Source of the DNA: a virus
Strand: one strand, 5' to 3'
IMG/VR virus record: IMGVR_UViG_3300037156_000069
Span: 1-47,599 of that record
Length of the DNA: 47,599 nucleotides
How positions within the stretch are numbered: position 1 is the first letter of the stretch; the number at the start of each line of letters is the position of its first letter. Below the pieces are notes generated by a model. The model searched no databases and was not told the DNA's origin. It saw only the letters and a program-made list of their open reading frames with translations. This document shows positions 1 through 5,844 of the stretch, one piece after another. Position numbers and translations under genes: made by a program.

Positions 1-127
1 AATAAAGCGACTCTGCGTACTTGCACAAATCCCCATGTACTTCTTCCTCCATCAAATCATAATGAAGAATCTCTTTAGCTAGGTAAAATAAATCCCACCT
101 ACACCTGTTAGCTATCTTTATAAGAGC
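1..127. repeat. Left copy of 127-bp exact end overlap
   Basis: These 127 bases recur identically at 47473-47599. A repeat of exactly 127 bp at both contig ends matches the k-mer overlap left by de Bruijn assemblers on circular molecules. I therefore read the molecule as closed (circular or circularly permuted) rather than as carrying true terminal repeats. Joining the ends restores an open reading frame through the terminase gene, which supports closure. Confidence 0.9.
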
Positions 128-145
128 TTGTTGCTGGGGGTCCAT
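1..145 (-). CDS. terL: Terminase large subunit, N-terminal part (continues at the right end)
   Basis: Across the joined ends the large-terminase frame extends upstream to an ATG at 145 on the minus strand. This adds about 31 residues beginning MDPQQQALIKIANRC before the segment visible at 46061-47527. The full protein is then about 518 aa. There is no good Shine-Dalgarno site. A TGA-TACACT extended -10 at 157-152 ends six bases before the ATG, the same geometry as other leaderless starts in this genome. The upstream RHH gene stops at 158, 12 bases away, so the two may also be cotranscribed. Confidence 0.85.
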   Translation of the reverse strand, partial: MDPQQQALIKIANRCRWDLFYLAKEILHYDLMEEEVHGDLCKYAESLY

Positions 146-157
146 ATTGTAAGTGTA

Positions 158-514
158 TCACTCTTCGCGGGTCTTAGCAGTTAGAGAGTTAACCCAATTG
201 ATATTATTTGAATCCCACACCCAATGCTTACATGGGGATTTTTTCTGGCAACAAGGATAACCTAACTCTGGGTCTGGTGGTTTAGGCACAAATTGATTGG
301 GTCGGGCGAGAGTCACATTATCAATTGGAGAATCGCCACCATATCTTCGATTGCTACCTTGGTTAAGAATATCAACAGGTATTTCTTTGTGTCTTGGAGC
401 TATTTGAGTATGCTCTACACGATATTCATTAAGCAATGTGTTTATAAGCCCCGACATACTTACACCTATGTTCTTTAGAAACTGTTCATTATCTTTAGTT
501 ATATATATGTTCAT
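158..514 (-). CDS. Ribbon-helix-helix regulator with C-terminal Cys/His cluster
   Basis: 118 aa from the ATG at 514. The first 32 residues (MNIYITKDNEQFLKNIGVSM and on through SGLINTLLNEYR) have the short beta strand followed by two helices typical of Arc/MetJ-type RHH DNA-binding proteins. The middle is polar and Pro-rich. Near the C-terminus CCQKKSPCKH could bind a metal. The frame stays open to an ATG at 538, but the strong promoter at 549-522 would start RNA at about 514, so I chose 514 (leaderless). Near-identical 15-bp direct repeats over that promoter suggest autorepression. It lies between the two terminase genes and is the only transcription-factor-like protein I recognise. Metal binding is inferred. 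Confidence 0.75.
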   Translation of the reverse strand: MNIYITKDNEQFLKNIGVSMSGLINTLLNEYRVEHTQIAPRHKEIPVDILNQGSNRRYGGDSPIDNVTLARPNQFVPKPPDPELGYPCCQKKSPCKHWVWDSNNINWVNSLTAKTREE

Positions 515-549
515 GTATATGATTATACTCATGTTCATATATATGTCAA
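507..549 (-). promoter_or_regulatory. Promoter with direct-repeat operator for the RHH gene
   Basis: On the minus strand TTGACA (549-544), a 16-bp spacer and TATAAT (527-522) form a consensus sigma70-type promoter. Predicted transcription starts at or next to the ATG at 514. Two 15-bp direct repeats with one mismatch, ATGTTCATGTATATG (507-521) and ATGTTCATATATATG (531-545), cover the region from the -35 box to +8 and lie 24 bp apart. Tandem direct repeats over a promoter fit cooperative RHH dimer binding. Binding by this regulator is inferred. Confidence 0.75.
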
Positions 550-1106
550 GTACTAAATTTTTTCTGGGCTATGTGGGGGCTGTATCTGTTAGAAAGTAGA
601 GGTTGTACTAATATATAGTACATGTAAGGATGTAACTGAATCGGGTACTACCGGGTCAACTAGGCAAATGTAATCTGTTATGAGTGCGGGTTTTAGTTTG
701 AGCAAGTTGGTAATAATATAAATAGTAATAGTATTATGATAACACTATATGTAGTGTGTTAATGAATGATTAGTTATATTAATATATATAACAGTGGTGA
801 GTGTGTCGTACAATACTCATTGTGCGACTTAGTGTGTTGTGTTAGTAATGGGTTTGTATACGTCTTTGATATTTAAACGGCTTATATGGCTTTATATGAG
901 GTCGATTAGTGAGTTAGATGAGTTAAATAGCACTGTCTATACCAATCTGATAACAAAACCCTAACCCACTAATACAATCTGATAACTACTTATTATTGCT
1001 AATTCATTAGTTCTAGTCTTATTACTCTATATACTTATTATCTGTTTAGGACATTTGGTTTGAGTGCGGTTTTAGTAATACGTGTTTAAGTTTAGGTTAA
1101 GTTTAC
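550..1106. other. AT-rich non-coding region with several inverted and direct repeats
   Basis: No convincing gene in about 557 bp. Visible structure: a palindrome TGTACTA-ATATA-TAGTACA (604-622); ACACTA-TATG-TAGTGT (742-757); an inverted repeat GTCGTACAAT / ATTGTGCGAC with a 4-base centre (805-828, 9 of 10 positions paired); a 12-bp direct repeat CAATCTGATAAC (943-954 and 975-986); and two copies of TGAGTGCGG (681-689, 1061-1069) followed by similar T-rich bases. It lies between the two terminase genes. A packaging site, replication origin or control region is plausible, but I cannot tell which. Confidence 0.5.
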
Positions 1107-1538
1107 TTAGGTTTTACGGAACACTAGCTTTTGTAGCTCAACCTCATCAACATTATTGTTAATAGCATCTAAGAGTTCTTTGTTTTGGGTTGGGTTGGGT
1201 TCGGAGGTTTTAGCGTTCTTTACACCTAGTAAGTCTAGCGCCATGGCTGAAGCTTTTAGTCTAGTTGAATGGTCAGCAAACACTTCGCCGGTTTTAAAGT
1301 CTATCTTATCTGCATCTAGAGCTTCCCTTATTCGTTTGAGTGGGCGTTGTACGTTTATATCGGCTCGTTCTAGCTCGATGCTTAAATCGTGTTGGATTGA
1401 TTCATCATGACTCAAAACATGGCCTGCGACTTTAGCAGCTTCCCTATTCTTACTACCAGCTTTGAGTGCTGCTTCGGTATTATTCAAACCTTCGGCTTTG
1501 GCTTTAACAAAAGCTTTCTTATTTAAGAATTTAGGCAT
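1107..1538 (-). CDS. terS: Terminase small subunit (probable)
   Basis: 143 aa from the ATG at 1538 (MPKFLNKKAFVKAKAEG...). The N-terminal 50 residues look like the helix-turn-helix of small terminases: residues 8-20, then NNTEAALKAGSKNREAAKVA. A long helical middle and a region resembling RIREALDADKIDFKTGEVFA and ADHSTRLKASAMALDLLG follow, as in TerS families that regulate packaging and bind the cos/pac site. The frame continues upstream to 1595, but that part is hydrophobic and unlike the family, and the extended -10 box at 1550-1545 favours a leaderless start at 1538. It is unusual that the gene is separated from terL by the RHH gene and about 560 bp of non-coding DNA. Confidence 0.7.
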   Translation of the reverse strand: MPKFLNKKAFVKAKAEGLNNTEAALKAGSKNREAAKVAGHVLSHDESIQHDLSIELERADINVQRPLKRIREALDADKIDFKTGEVFADHSTRLKASAMALDLLGVKNAKTSEPNPTQNKELLDAINNNVDEVELQKLVFRKT

Positions 1539-1544
1539 AATCGC

Positions 1545-1553
1545 ATTATACCA
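1545..1553 (-). promoter_or_regulatory. Extended -10 promoter for the small terminase gene
   Basis: Minus-strand TGG-TATAAT, with TATAAT at 1550-1545, is an extended -10 element ending exactly six bases before the ATG at 1538. No good -35 box is present at 16-18 bp. The predicted RNA starts at the ATG. The 12-mer TATAATGCGATT at 1550-1539 recurs on the plus strand at 10080-10091. Confidence 0.65.
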
Positions 1554-1579
1554 CGCTACTAATAAAATATATAATACTA

Positions 1580-1608
1580 TTGACAATAAGAACAATATAA
1601 TGTATTAT
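1580..1608 (+). promoter_or_regulatory. Early promoter, leaderless geometry
   Basis: TTGACA (1580-1585), 17-bp spacer, TATTAT (1603-1608). Six bases separate the -10 box from the ATG at 1615. The -35 box is part of ACTATTGAC, also found at 6620-6628 and, on the minus strand, at 39186-39178 and 43197-43189. It is divergent from the small-terminase promoter 30 bp away. Confidence 0.7.
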
Positions 1609-1614
1609 GTACTC

Positions 1615-1770
1615 ATGTCCAACAAACTACAATACCAATACAAAGTTATTTACTTCAAAAACAACAAGTTAGATTTACGTCGCAGCTTGATGTCTCATAG
1701 TGTATTTTATGCTCATAAAGGTTTGAGTGCGGTTGCTGATAAGTTATCCACAACTTTATCGCAATATTAG
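1615..1770 (+). CDS. Small basic protein, leaderless
   Basis: 51 aa (MSNKLQYQYKVIYFKNNKLD...) ending KLSTTLSQY. The frame is open upstream but overlaps the divergent small-terminase gene. The -10 box six bases before this ATG sets the start. There is no Shine-Dalgarno site. Rich in Lys, Tyr and Ser, no membrane segment, no family recognised. It is the first gene of the rightward early block and contains one copy of TGAGTGCGG (1724-1732). Confidence 0.55.
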   Translation: MSNKLQYQYKVIYFKNNKLDLRRSLMSHSVFYAHKGLSAVADKLSTTLSQY

Positions 1771-1781
1771 ATGTTATCTGC

Positions 1782-1837
1782 TTGACATAGCCGTTATGGT
1801 GATTTATACTCTTACATAGAGTTAGCTGATAGCTAAC
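1782..1837 (+). promoter_or_regulatory. Early promoter with spacer operator and 5' hairpin
   Basis: TTGACA (1782-1787), 17-bp spacer, TATACT (1805-1810). Predicted start is near 1817. The spacer holds CATAGCCGTTATG (1786-1798), the exact reverse complement of CATAACGGCTATG (6628-6640), which sits at the same place in the promoter at 6624. Just after the start site GTTAGCT-GAT-AGCTAAC (1821-1837) is a perfect 7-bp hairpin or operator. Unlike the leaderless promoters, this one gives a leader of about 145 nt before the ATG at 1961. Confidence 0.7.
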
Positions 1838-1960
1838 TAGCACCGAGAGTGAACCGCATAAGTAACAGGCTAAGCCGATGACACTAACGCCTACTAGCTC
1901 TCAGCCCCATTAACAATTCAGATAGATAACCTAGATATGGTCAGCAGGAATGAGGACGAT

Positions 1961-2122
1961 ATGAAGGCAACCGTAAAAGTCACACACTTAGGTATAGATT
2001 ATGCAACCATTAAGCTGCATATCAGTACTTCTAAAGGGAGTACGACCACCGAGGACATCGAAGTTCCACTTTATATAGGAGAAGCACTAGAAGCTGCTGG
2101 AATGGTTGAATATGATGACTAA
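1961..2122 (+). CDS. Hypothetical small protein
   Basis: 53 aa, MKATVKVTHLGIDYATIKLH... ending EYDD. Beta-rich with an acidic C-terminus; no family recognised. An upstream in-frame ATG at 1937 exists, but the ATG at 1961 has GAGG five to eight bases ahead, so I prefer it. The 3' end overlaps the next gene by 11 bp, implying translational coupling. It is the first SD-led gene after the promoter at 1782. Confidence 0.6.
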   Translation: MKATVKVTHLGIDYATIKLHISTSKGSTTTEDIEVPLYIGEALEAAGMVEYDD

Positions 2123-2375
2123 GAAAGATTACGAACTAATAGCAAGAGTTTTCAATAAGAACTACACGCAGGCTAAAGGCGGGCAGTTTGATAGGTGGAC
2201 AATTCCACAAGTCATTAAAGCCCAAACTTTACAAATGGCAGATGTTCTTAAAACTGAAAATAGCAAGTTCGACACAGCTAAGTTTACAAAAGCTTGCGGT
2301 ATAGATACGGATGGCGTTACATTAAGCAACGGACATCACTTAGCAGACCCAAATGGTTTGCTGAACGAAGATTAG
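2112..2375 (+). CDS. Hypothetical phage protein
   Basis: 87 aa starting MMTKKDYELIARVFNKNYTQ. The pattern of an N-terminal helix, a central MADVLKTENSKFDTAKFTKACG segment (split at two helices) and a short polar tail resembles small uncharacterised phage proteins, often annotated only as hypothetical. No catalytic motif. ATG at 2112 or 2115; a TTG at 2106 is possible but less likely. It directly precedes the structured non-coding stretch. Confidence 0.65.
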   Translation: MMTKKDYELIARVFNKNYTQAKGGQFDRWTIPQVIKAQTLQMADVLKTENSKFDTAKFTKACGIDTDGVTLSNGHHLADPNGLLNED

Positions 2376-2390
2376 AGCAATATTAAATAT

Positions 2391-2756
2391 TAAGCTAACG
2401 CCGCTGGCCATGTTCAGGTTATTTATCCAATAAGATTGATTAGCTAAATCTAGGTTAAGGGTGGCTCCTTAAGTAAATGTAAAAAGGATTCATGCCTTAG
2501 AATTACAGCCTAGAACCATGGCTGGCGGTAAGAGCGAACAGTAGACCTGGGAGCTAGGTGCTAAGCACTCTTAAGAAGCTGCCGCTGGCTATGGCTACTT
2601 AATCTCATGTTTTCCAGGAGGGCACACGAAGGGTTGCTTGTTATCGGGGCATAGAAGTAGAAATACTGCGCGTGCCATCTTGATAGCCTTTAATAAGTCC
2701 TTCGTGGCTAGCCTAGAGTACATGAACTTGTGTAGTTTGCGAGGCTACATAAGCCT
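2391..2756 (+). ncRNA. Large structured RNA with two mutually exclusive long helices
   Basis: 2376-2780 holds no gene but many complementary segments. 2400-2412 can pair with 2517-2529 (13 bp); the same central strand, 2516-2530, can instead pair with 2580-2594 (15 bp). The two helices exclude each other. The 3' domain nests 2621-2635/2696-2709 (14 bp, one bulged A), 2640-2645/2682-2687, 2648-2651/2673-2676 and 2656-2659/2664-2667, capped by a GAAA tetraloop. Further stems: 2455-2460/2467-2472 and 2710-2714/2742-2746, the latter competing with 2730-2735/2745-2750. It lies in the sense direction of the early block and is visibly richer in GC than its surroundings. I do not recognise tmRNA, RNase P or a known riboswitch. 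Helices were read by eye, not computed. Confidence 0.6.
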
Positions 2757-2780
2757 AAATAATTAAAGAAAGGGTTTAAG

Positions 2781-2954
2781 ATGCATACAGTAGATTATAT
2801 GGATGGGGTGCGAGTTGATACCTTCCCACGCATTAAACGCGCTCACAAACGAGCTGCGTGGCTCAGAATGCCAAGTTTAGACGATATGATAGACACCGCA
2901 CTCATCACAAGTACTATTACTTTACTAGCAGCTATAGTTTGGGTTAAAGGTTAG
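2781..2954 (+). CDS. Small protein with C-terminal membrane segment
   Basis: 57 aa, MHTVDYMDGVRVDTFPRIKR..., ending LLAAIVWVKG. Basic middle (residues 15-30) followed by a likely transmembrane helix at about residues 38-55. AAAGGG lies upstream at good spacing. First gene after the structured RNA and first in a chain of five very small genes. Function unknown; membrane association is inferred. Confidence 0.6.
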   Translation: MHTVDYMDGVRVDTFPRIKRAHKRAAWLRMPSLDDMIDTALITSTITLLAAIVWVKG

Positions 2955-2955
2955 A

Positions 2956-3066
2956 ATGAAATATCTAGCTACTGGAATTCTAATAGGTTTGTTGGTTGGG
3001 TTTATTTTGACTGATAATTGGAGACTCAGGGAGAAGGTGCAAGATTTAAAGAAGGCTAAGAAATGA
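2956..3066 (+). CDS. Very small single-pass membrane protein
   Basis: 36 aa: MKYLATGILIGLLVGFILTD then a basic tail (NWRLREKVQDLKKAKK). One transmembrane helix at residues 3-18 with a charged C-terminal tail. It starts one base after the previous stop (TAG A ATG) and its stop overlaps the next ATG, so it is probably translationally coupled. Function unknown. Confidence 0.5.
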   Translation: MKYLATGILIGLLVGFILTDNWRLREKVQDLKKAKK

Positions 3067-3167
3067 CCATACAAGTTAAATATCTAATAAATGTCACCCA
3101 CTACATCGTTAAAGACCATAGGTTTATAATAAATAGTATCTATGAGGAGCGTGATGGATTATTATAG
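3063..3167 (+). CDS. Very small hypothetical protein
   Basis: 34 aa, MTIQVKYLINVTHYIVKDHR... ending ERDGLL. The ATGA overlaps the preceding stop, and the 3' end overlaps the next gene by 14 bp. No family recognised. The GAGGAG inside its 3' end is the ribosome binding site of the next gene, which supports the gene chain. Confidence 0.45.
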   Translation: MTIQVKYLINVTHYIVKDHRFIINSIYEERDGLL

Positions 3168-3255
3168 TCGTATATTTGAGTGGCTGGTGAGTGACACCTC
3201 CGACCCATCCATACTAATTGAGGGCATAGAGCCAGTACAGGAAGTTAAGTTATGA
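3154..3255 (+). CDS. Very small acidic protein
   Basis: 33 aa, MDYYSRIFEWLVSDTSDPSI... ending PVQEVKL. It has an excellent ribosome binding site (GAGGAG four bases ahead of the ATG), so it is likely expressed despite its size. Its stop overlaps the next start (TTATGA). No family recognised. Confidence 0.5.
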   Translation: MDYYSRIFEWLVSDTSDPSILIEGIEPVQEVKL

Positions 3256-3353
3256 CCGACCAAGAATTTGACTATATAGAAGACCAGAACCGCCGTAGAG
3301 ATTGTGAGCTGGATATGCAAGAAGATAATATAGAGGAGAATGATTGTGAGTAA
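3252..3353 (+). CDS. Very small acidic protein with two cysteines
   Basis: 33 aa, MTDQEFDYIEDQNRRRDCEL... ending EENDCE. Strongly acidic. ATGA overlap with the previous gene and an 8-bp overlap with the next one. The GAGGAG in its 3' end serves the next gene. Function unknown. Confidence 0.45.
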   Translation: MTDQEFDYIEDQNRRRDCELDMQEDNIEENDCE

Positions 3354-4104
3354 AGTCATGTACAAGTTTTTAAATCAAAAAGGTAAGGGTATTGTGTCGG
3401 AGCATGGTGGCCTGAAGTGGAAGATTGGTGAGTGGGTTCACGTTGATGGGGAAATAGAAGCTTGCCAGAATGGCCTACACGCCTCTAAAACTATCTACCA
3501 TGCTTTTAGTTATGTTCAAGGTTCGGTGCTAGCTAAAGTAGAAGTTAAGGGCAAACATGATGACCAAAGCGATAAATCTGCCTACTCTGATATGCGAATA
3601 GTTGAAGCCTATAAGTGGACTAAAAAAGACTCAGTAGCTTTGGCTATCTTTACCGCTGAAATGTGTCTAAAAGAGTTTGAAAAGCTTTACCCTGATGATG
3701 ATAGGCCTCGTAAGGCCATAGATGCAGCTAGAGCTGTTTTGGCACACGATACAAAGGTTAATCGAAATAAAGCGTCTGCTGCTTGGTCTGCTAGGTCTGC
3801 TGCTGAGTCTGCTGCTAGGTCTGCTGCTGAGTCTGCTGCTGAGTCTGCTGCTAGGTCTGCTGCTTGGTCTGCTGCTTGGTCTGCTGCTTGGTCTGCTGAG
3901 TCTGCTGCTGAGTCTGCTGCTGAGTCTGCTGCTAGGTCTGCTGCTGAGTCTGCTGCTGAGTCTGCTGCTTGGTCTGCTGAGTCTGCTGCTAGGTCTGCTG
4001 CTGAGTCTGCTGAGTCTGCTGCTAGGTCTGCTAGGTCTGCTGCTATTAAACAAAAAGACAAATATATGCTAGCTCAAGTTAAAAACTTAGAGAGGATTAA
4101 ATAA
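3346..4104 (+). CDS. DUF7666-like / Imm5-like Ala-Ser repeat protein
   Basis: 252 aa from the GTG at 3346, which has GAGGAG seven bases upstream; the ATG at 3340 is too close to it. Residues 1-90 (MSKVMYKFLNQKGKG..., CQNGLHASKTIYHAFSY) resemble the phage domain DUF7666. Residues 105-135 contain FEKLYPDDDRPRKAIDAARA, typical of the Imm5-like family often labelled a putative immunity protein. From about residue 144 to 235 there is an array of SAAW/SAAE/SAAR tetrapeptides (with SAE, SAW, SAR triplets), which would form a long charged helix. The final 20 residues are basic. Function is not established; combining both domains in one phage protein is notable. Confidence 0.65.
   Translation: MSKVMYKFLNQKGKGIVSEHGGLKWKIGEWVHVDGEIEACQNGLHASKTIYHAFSYVQGSVLAKVEVKGKHDDQSDKSAYSDMRIVEAYKWTKKDSVALAIFTAEMCLKEFEKLYPDDDRPRKAIDAARAVLAHDTKVNRNKASAAWSARSAAESAARSAAESAAESAARSAAWSAAWSAAWSAESAAESAAESAARSAAESAAESAAWSAESAARSAAESAESAARSARSAAIKQKDKYMLAQVKNLERIK
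3776..4044 (+). repeat. Coding tandem repeat (gct gct [tgg/gag/agg] tct)
   Basis: About 270 bp of 12-bp and 9-bp units encoding SAA[W/E/R] and SA[W/E/R] inside the Ala-Ser repeat gene. Because nearly every unit uses the same codons, the tract is likely to change length by slippage. It also creates long open frames on the other strand and in another frame that are not genes. Confidence 0.9.
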
Positions 4105-4301
4105 TGTTTAATTACGAACACCTACCGAATATCGAGGCAGTCCATGAAGCAATAATGAAATGTGAAAGTAGGCACACGCAACAATGTGTATTCTCCACTT
4201 TTCACGATGCACTGACACAGATATGCTATGGCTGTATGAAAATACGGACTACTATATTTGTTGAAATAGTAGAAGATAATATGGATAGGAGTGAAGTATG
4301 A
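4104..4301 (+). CDS. Small Cys/His protein, probable zinc binder
   Basis: 65 aa, MFNYEHLPNIEAVHEAIMKC.... A cluster of Cys/His residues (C20, H24, C28, H34, C41 and C44 in ICYGCMKIRT) resembles small phage proteins with a zinc knuckle. It starts at the last base of the preceding stop (TAATG) and overlaps the next gene by 4 bp. Function unknown; metal binding is inferred from the pattern. Confidence 0.6.
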   Translation: MFNYEHLPNIEAVHEAIMKCESRHTQQCVFSTFHDALTQICYGCMKIRTTIFVEIVEDNMDRSEV

Positions 4302-4576
4302 GTTTGCGAGCAATCAAATGGCTTTACAAAATGGGCTGGGAGCATAATGACCGCATGATTAAGTCTAAGTTTAATGAGTTTGTGACTAATATTTCTGCAA
4401 CGGCTAATCAAGAGCGGATGAGAAAAGTAACGGAAGCACCGTCTGCTAGTACAGGGTTTTATATGAAGCCAAACCCCGACAAATATTACGCCCAGCTAGA
4501 AGCCCTAGAAAACCTATACGATATGTTGTGGCCCGAAAGATACAATAACCATATGGATAGGGGGAGCGATGAGTAA
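4298..4576 (+). CDS. Hypothetical protein
   Basis: 92 aa, MSLRAIKWLYKMGWEHNDRM... ending NNHMDRGSDE. Mostly helical with aromatic residues. ATGA overlap with the gene before; the next gene starts inside its last codons, with GGGGAG as the binding site. No family recognised. Confidence 0.6.
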   Translation: MSLRAIKWLYKMGWEHNDRMIKSKFNEFVTNISATANQERMRKVTEAPSASTGFYMKPNPDKYYAQLEALENLYDMLWPERYNNHMDRGSDE

Positions 4577-5360
4577 AAATATTAACACAGGCATCGATAA
4601 TACGGGCGAAAATAATTCTGGTGACCGGAACAGTGGTTACGGGAACAGTGGTGACAGGAACAGTGGTTACGGGAACAGTGGTGACAGGAACAGTGGTTAC
4701 GGGAACAGTGGTTACGGGAACAGTGGTAGCCGGAACAGTGGTGACAGGAACAGTGGTGACCGGAACAGTGGTTACGGGAACAGTGGTGACCGGAACAGTG
4801 GTTACGGGAACAGTTCAGATAGACAGTCTGGGATATTCAACTCAACTGAAACGACTGTACGCATGTTTAATAAGGAAATTAATCTTAAATGGGACGAGAT
4901 TGACCACCCACACTTTAATGAGTTCTATTTGAATAAATGGATTTCAGAATCAGAAATGACCACTCAAGAGAAAAAAGACGAAGCAGAGTTCCATGTTCGT
5001 GGTGGTTATCTTAAAACCTACTCATGGAATGACGCTTGGACTAACTTTTGGGAAGACACAGATGAGACTAATCGTAAGAAGTTCTTGGCACTTCCTAATT
5101 TTGATAGTGAAATATTCAAATCCATTACAGGTATAGATGTCGGCAAAAAAGACTGCACACCAAAAGAAGCAGAACGTCAAATAAATGAGCTACTAAGAGA
5201 AGCTAGGATAAAAGGATTTAAAGACGCTAAGGTGGGGTGTAGTTTTGACGATACCTGCAAACACTGTCGGGCTAATATGCTTACTTTAGGCTTTTTAAGT
5301 CAAGATGATAATCTGCAACACCTAAAAGAAACCGAGGAAACGCAAAATGACATTTTATAA
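4569..5360 (+). CDS. Pentapeptide-like repeat protein with C-terminal domain
   Basis: 263 aa. Residues 12-85 consist of pentapeptides of the form N-S-G-[DYS]-[RG] (NSGDRNSGYG...), related to the pentapeptide-repeat beta-helix families. Residues 95-180 contain MFNKEINLKWDEIDHPHFNE and WTNFWEDTDETNRKKFLALP, a conserved block that follows such repeats in other phage and bacterial proteins. The last 80 residues have a possible zinc site (C235, C242, C245: DDTCKHCRAN). Pentapeptide repeats often mimic DNA or make rigid spacers; the role here is unknown. The repeat DNA is a near-perfect 15-bp tandem array. Confidence 0.65.
   Translation: MSKNINTGIDNTGENNSGDRNSGYGNSGDRNSGYGNSGDRNSGYGNSGYGNSGSRNSGDRNSGDRNSGYGNSGDRNSGYGNSSDRQSGIFNSTETTVRMFNKEINLKWDEIDHPHFNEFYLNKWISESEMTTQEKKDEAEFHVRGGYLKTYSWNDAWTNFWEDTDETNRKKFLALPNFDSEIFKSITGIDVGKKDCTPKEAERQINELLREARIKGFKDAKVGCSFDDTCKHCRANMLTLGFLSQDDNLQHLKETEETQNDIL
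4612..4815 (+). repeat. 15-bp coding tandem repeat in the pentapeptide gene
   Basis: About 13 units of [ggtgac/ggttac][agg/cgg/ggg]aacagt. Variation is almost confined to the two codons that set DR, YG or SR. This suggests recent expansion or recombination between units. Confidence 0.9.
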
Positions 5361-5394
5361 ACTTGCTAATCTAGCTAATTGTGGAGGGTGTTAA
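5347..5394 (+). CDS. Possible 15-aa leader peptide
   Basis: MTFYKLANLANCGGC, with GAGG eight bases ahead of the ATG. Its Gly-Gly codons and stop form the GGAGGGTG ribosome binding site of the next gene, so it may only couple translation. It overlaps the 3' end of the pentapeptide gene. Confidence 0.3.
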   Translation: MTFYKLANLANCGGC

Positions 5395-5546
5395 TGTATC
5401 ACTATTCTCTAAGACGGTGGCGACCGATTGGGTTACAGATAACGAATATAGACGAGCTGGAAAGATGGGTTGGCGTTGATGATTATGGCGAACTGCAAGC
5501 CAGAATAACCGAACTTAAAGCCCTTAACCATAGGAAGGATGACTGA
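5394..5546 (+). CDS. Hypothetical small protein
   Basis: 50 aa, MYHYSLRRWRPIGLQITNID... ending LNHRKDD. Preceded by GGAGGGTG, one of the best ribosome binding sites in the early block. The C-terminal half looks like a short amphipathic helix (ELQARITELKAL). No family recognised. Confidence 0.55.
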   Translation: MYHYSLRRWRPIGLQITNIDELERWVGVDDYGELQARITELKALNHRKDD

Positions 5547-5547
5547 A

Positions 5548-5844
5548 ATGGGCAAGTACAAGAAATGGGACTTAATAGAGGTTTTGTGGCACGACTCATA
5601 CATGGTGCATGGCTGGACTCATGTTGAGAATGTAGGGCTGGACGAAGATATAAGCCTAGACCATAGAAGCGTTGGCTATTACCTAGGCGAGACTCCCCGC
5701 CAAATTACTATATGCCAGTCTAGCAAGGCTAACGAAGACCTGATAGACGAGCCTGAAACCAATGTGTGCGGTGTATTTACCATACCCAAGAAAGCCATAG
5801 TTAAAGTTAGCGAGTTGGTTGCCACAGACAAGGACGTGAAATGA
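5548..5844 (+). CDS. Hypothetical protein
   Basis: 98 aa from the ATG at 5548 (MGKYKKWDLIEVLWHDSYMV...). GGAAGG at 5533-5538 is nine bases ahead of this ATG but abuts the alternative ATG at 5539, hence the choice. Residues 1-70 (DLIEVLWHDS, SVGYYLGETPRQITICQS) resemble a small beta-barrel protein of the kind phages often encode near replication genes. Function unknown. Confidence 0.6.
   Translation: MGKYKKWDLIEVLWHDSYMVHGWTHVENVGLDEDISLDHRSVGYYLGETPRQITICQSSKANEDLIDEPETNVCGVFTIPKKAIVKVSELVATDKDVK

Noticed and set aside
2376-2780. A missed protein gene in the structured RNA region
   Set aside because: All frames are broken by frequent stops and no start has a ribosome binding site until 2781.
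3667-4072. Long open frames on both strands over the Ala-Ser repeat gene
   Set aside because: They arise because a 12-bp repeat with few stop-forming codons stays open in all registers; composition is only Arg/Ser, Ala/Asp or Leu repeats.
4621-4932. Frame of Thr-Gly-Thr-Val-Val repeats
   Set aside because: Shadow of the pentapeptide repeat in another register.
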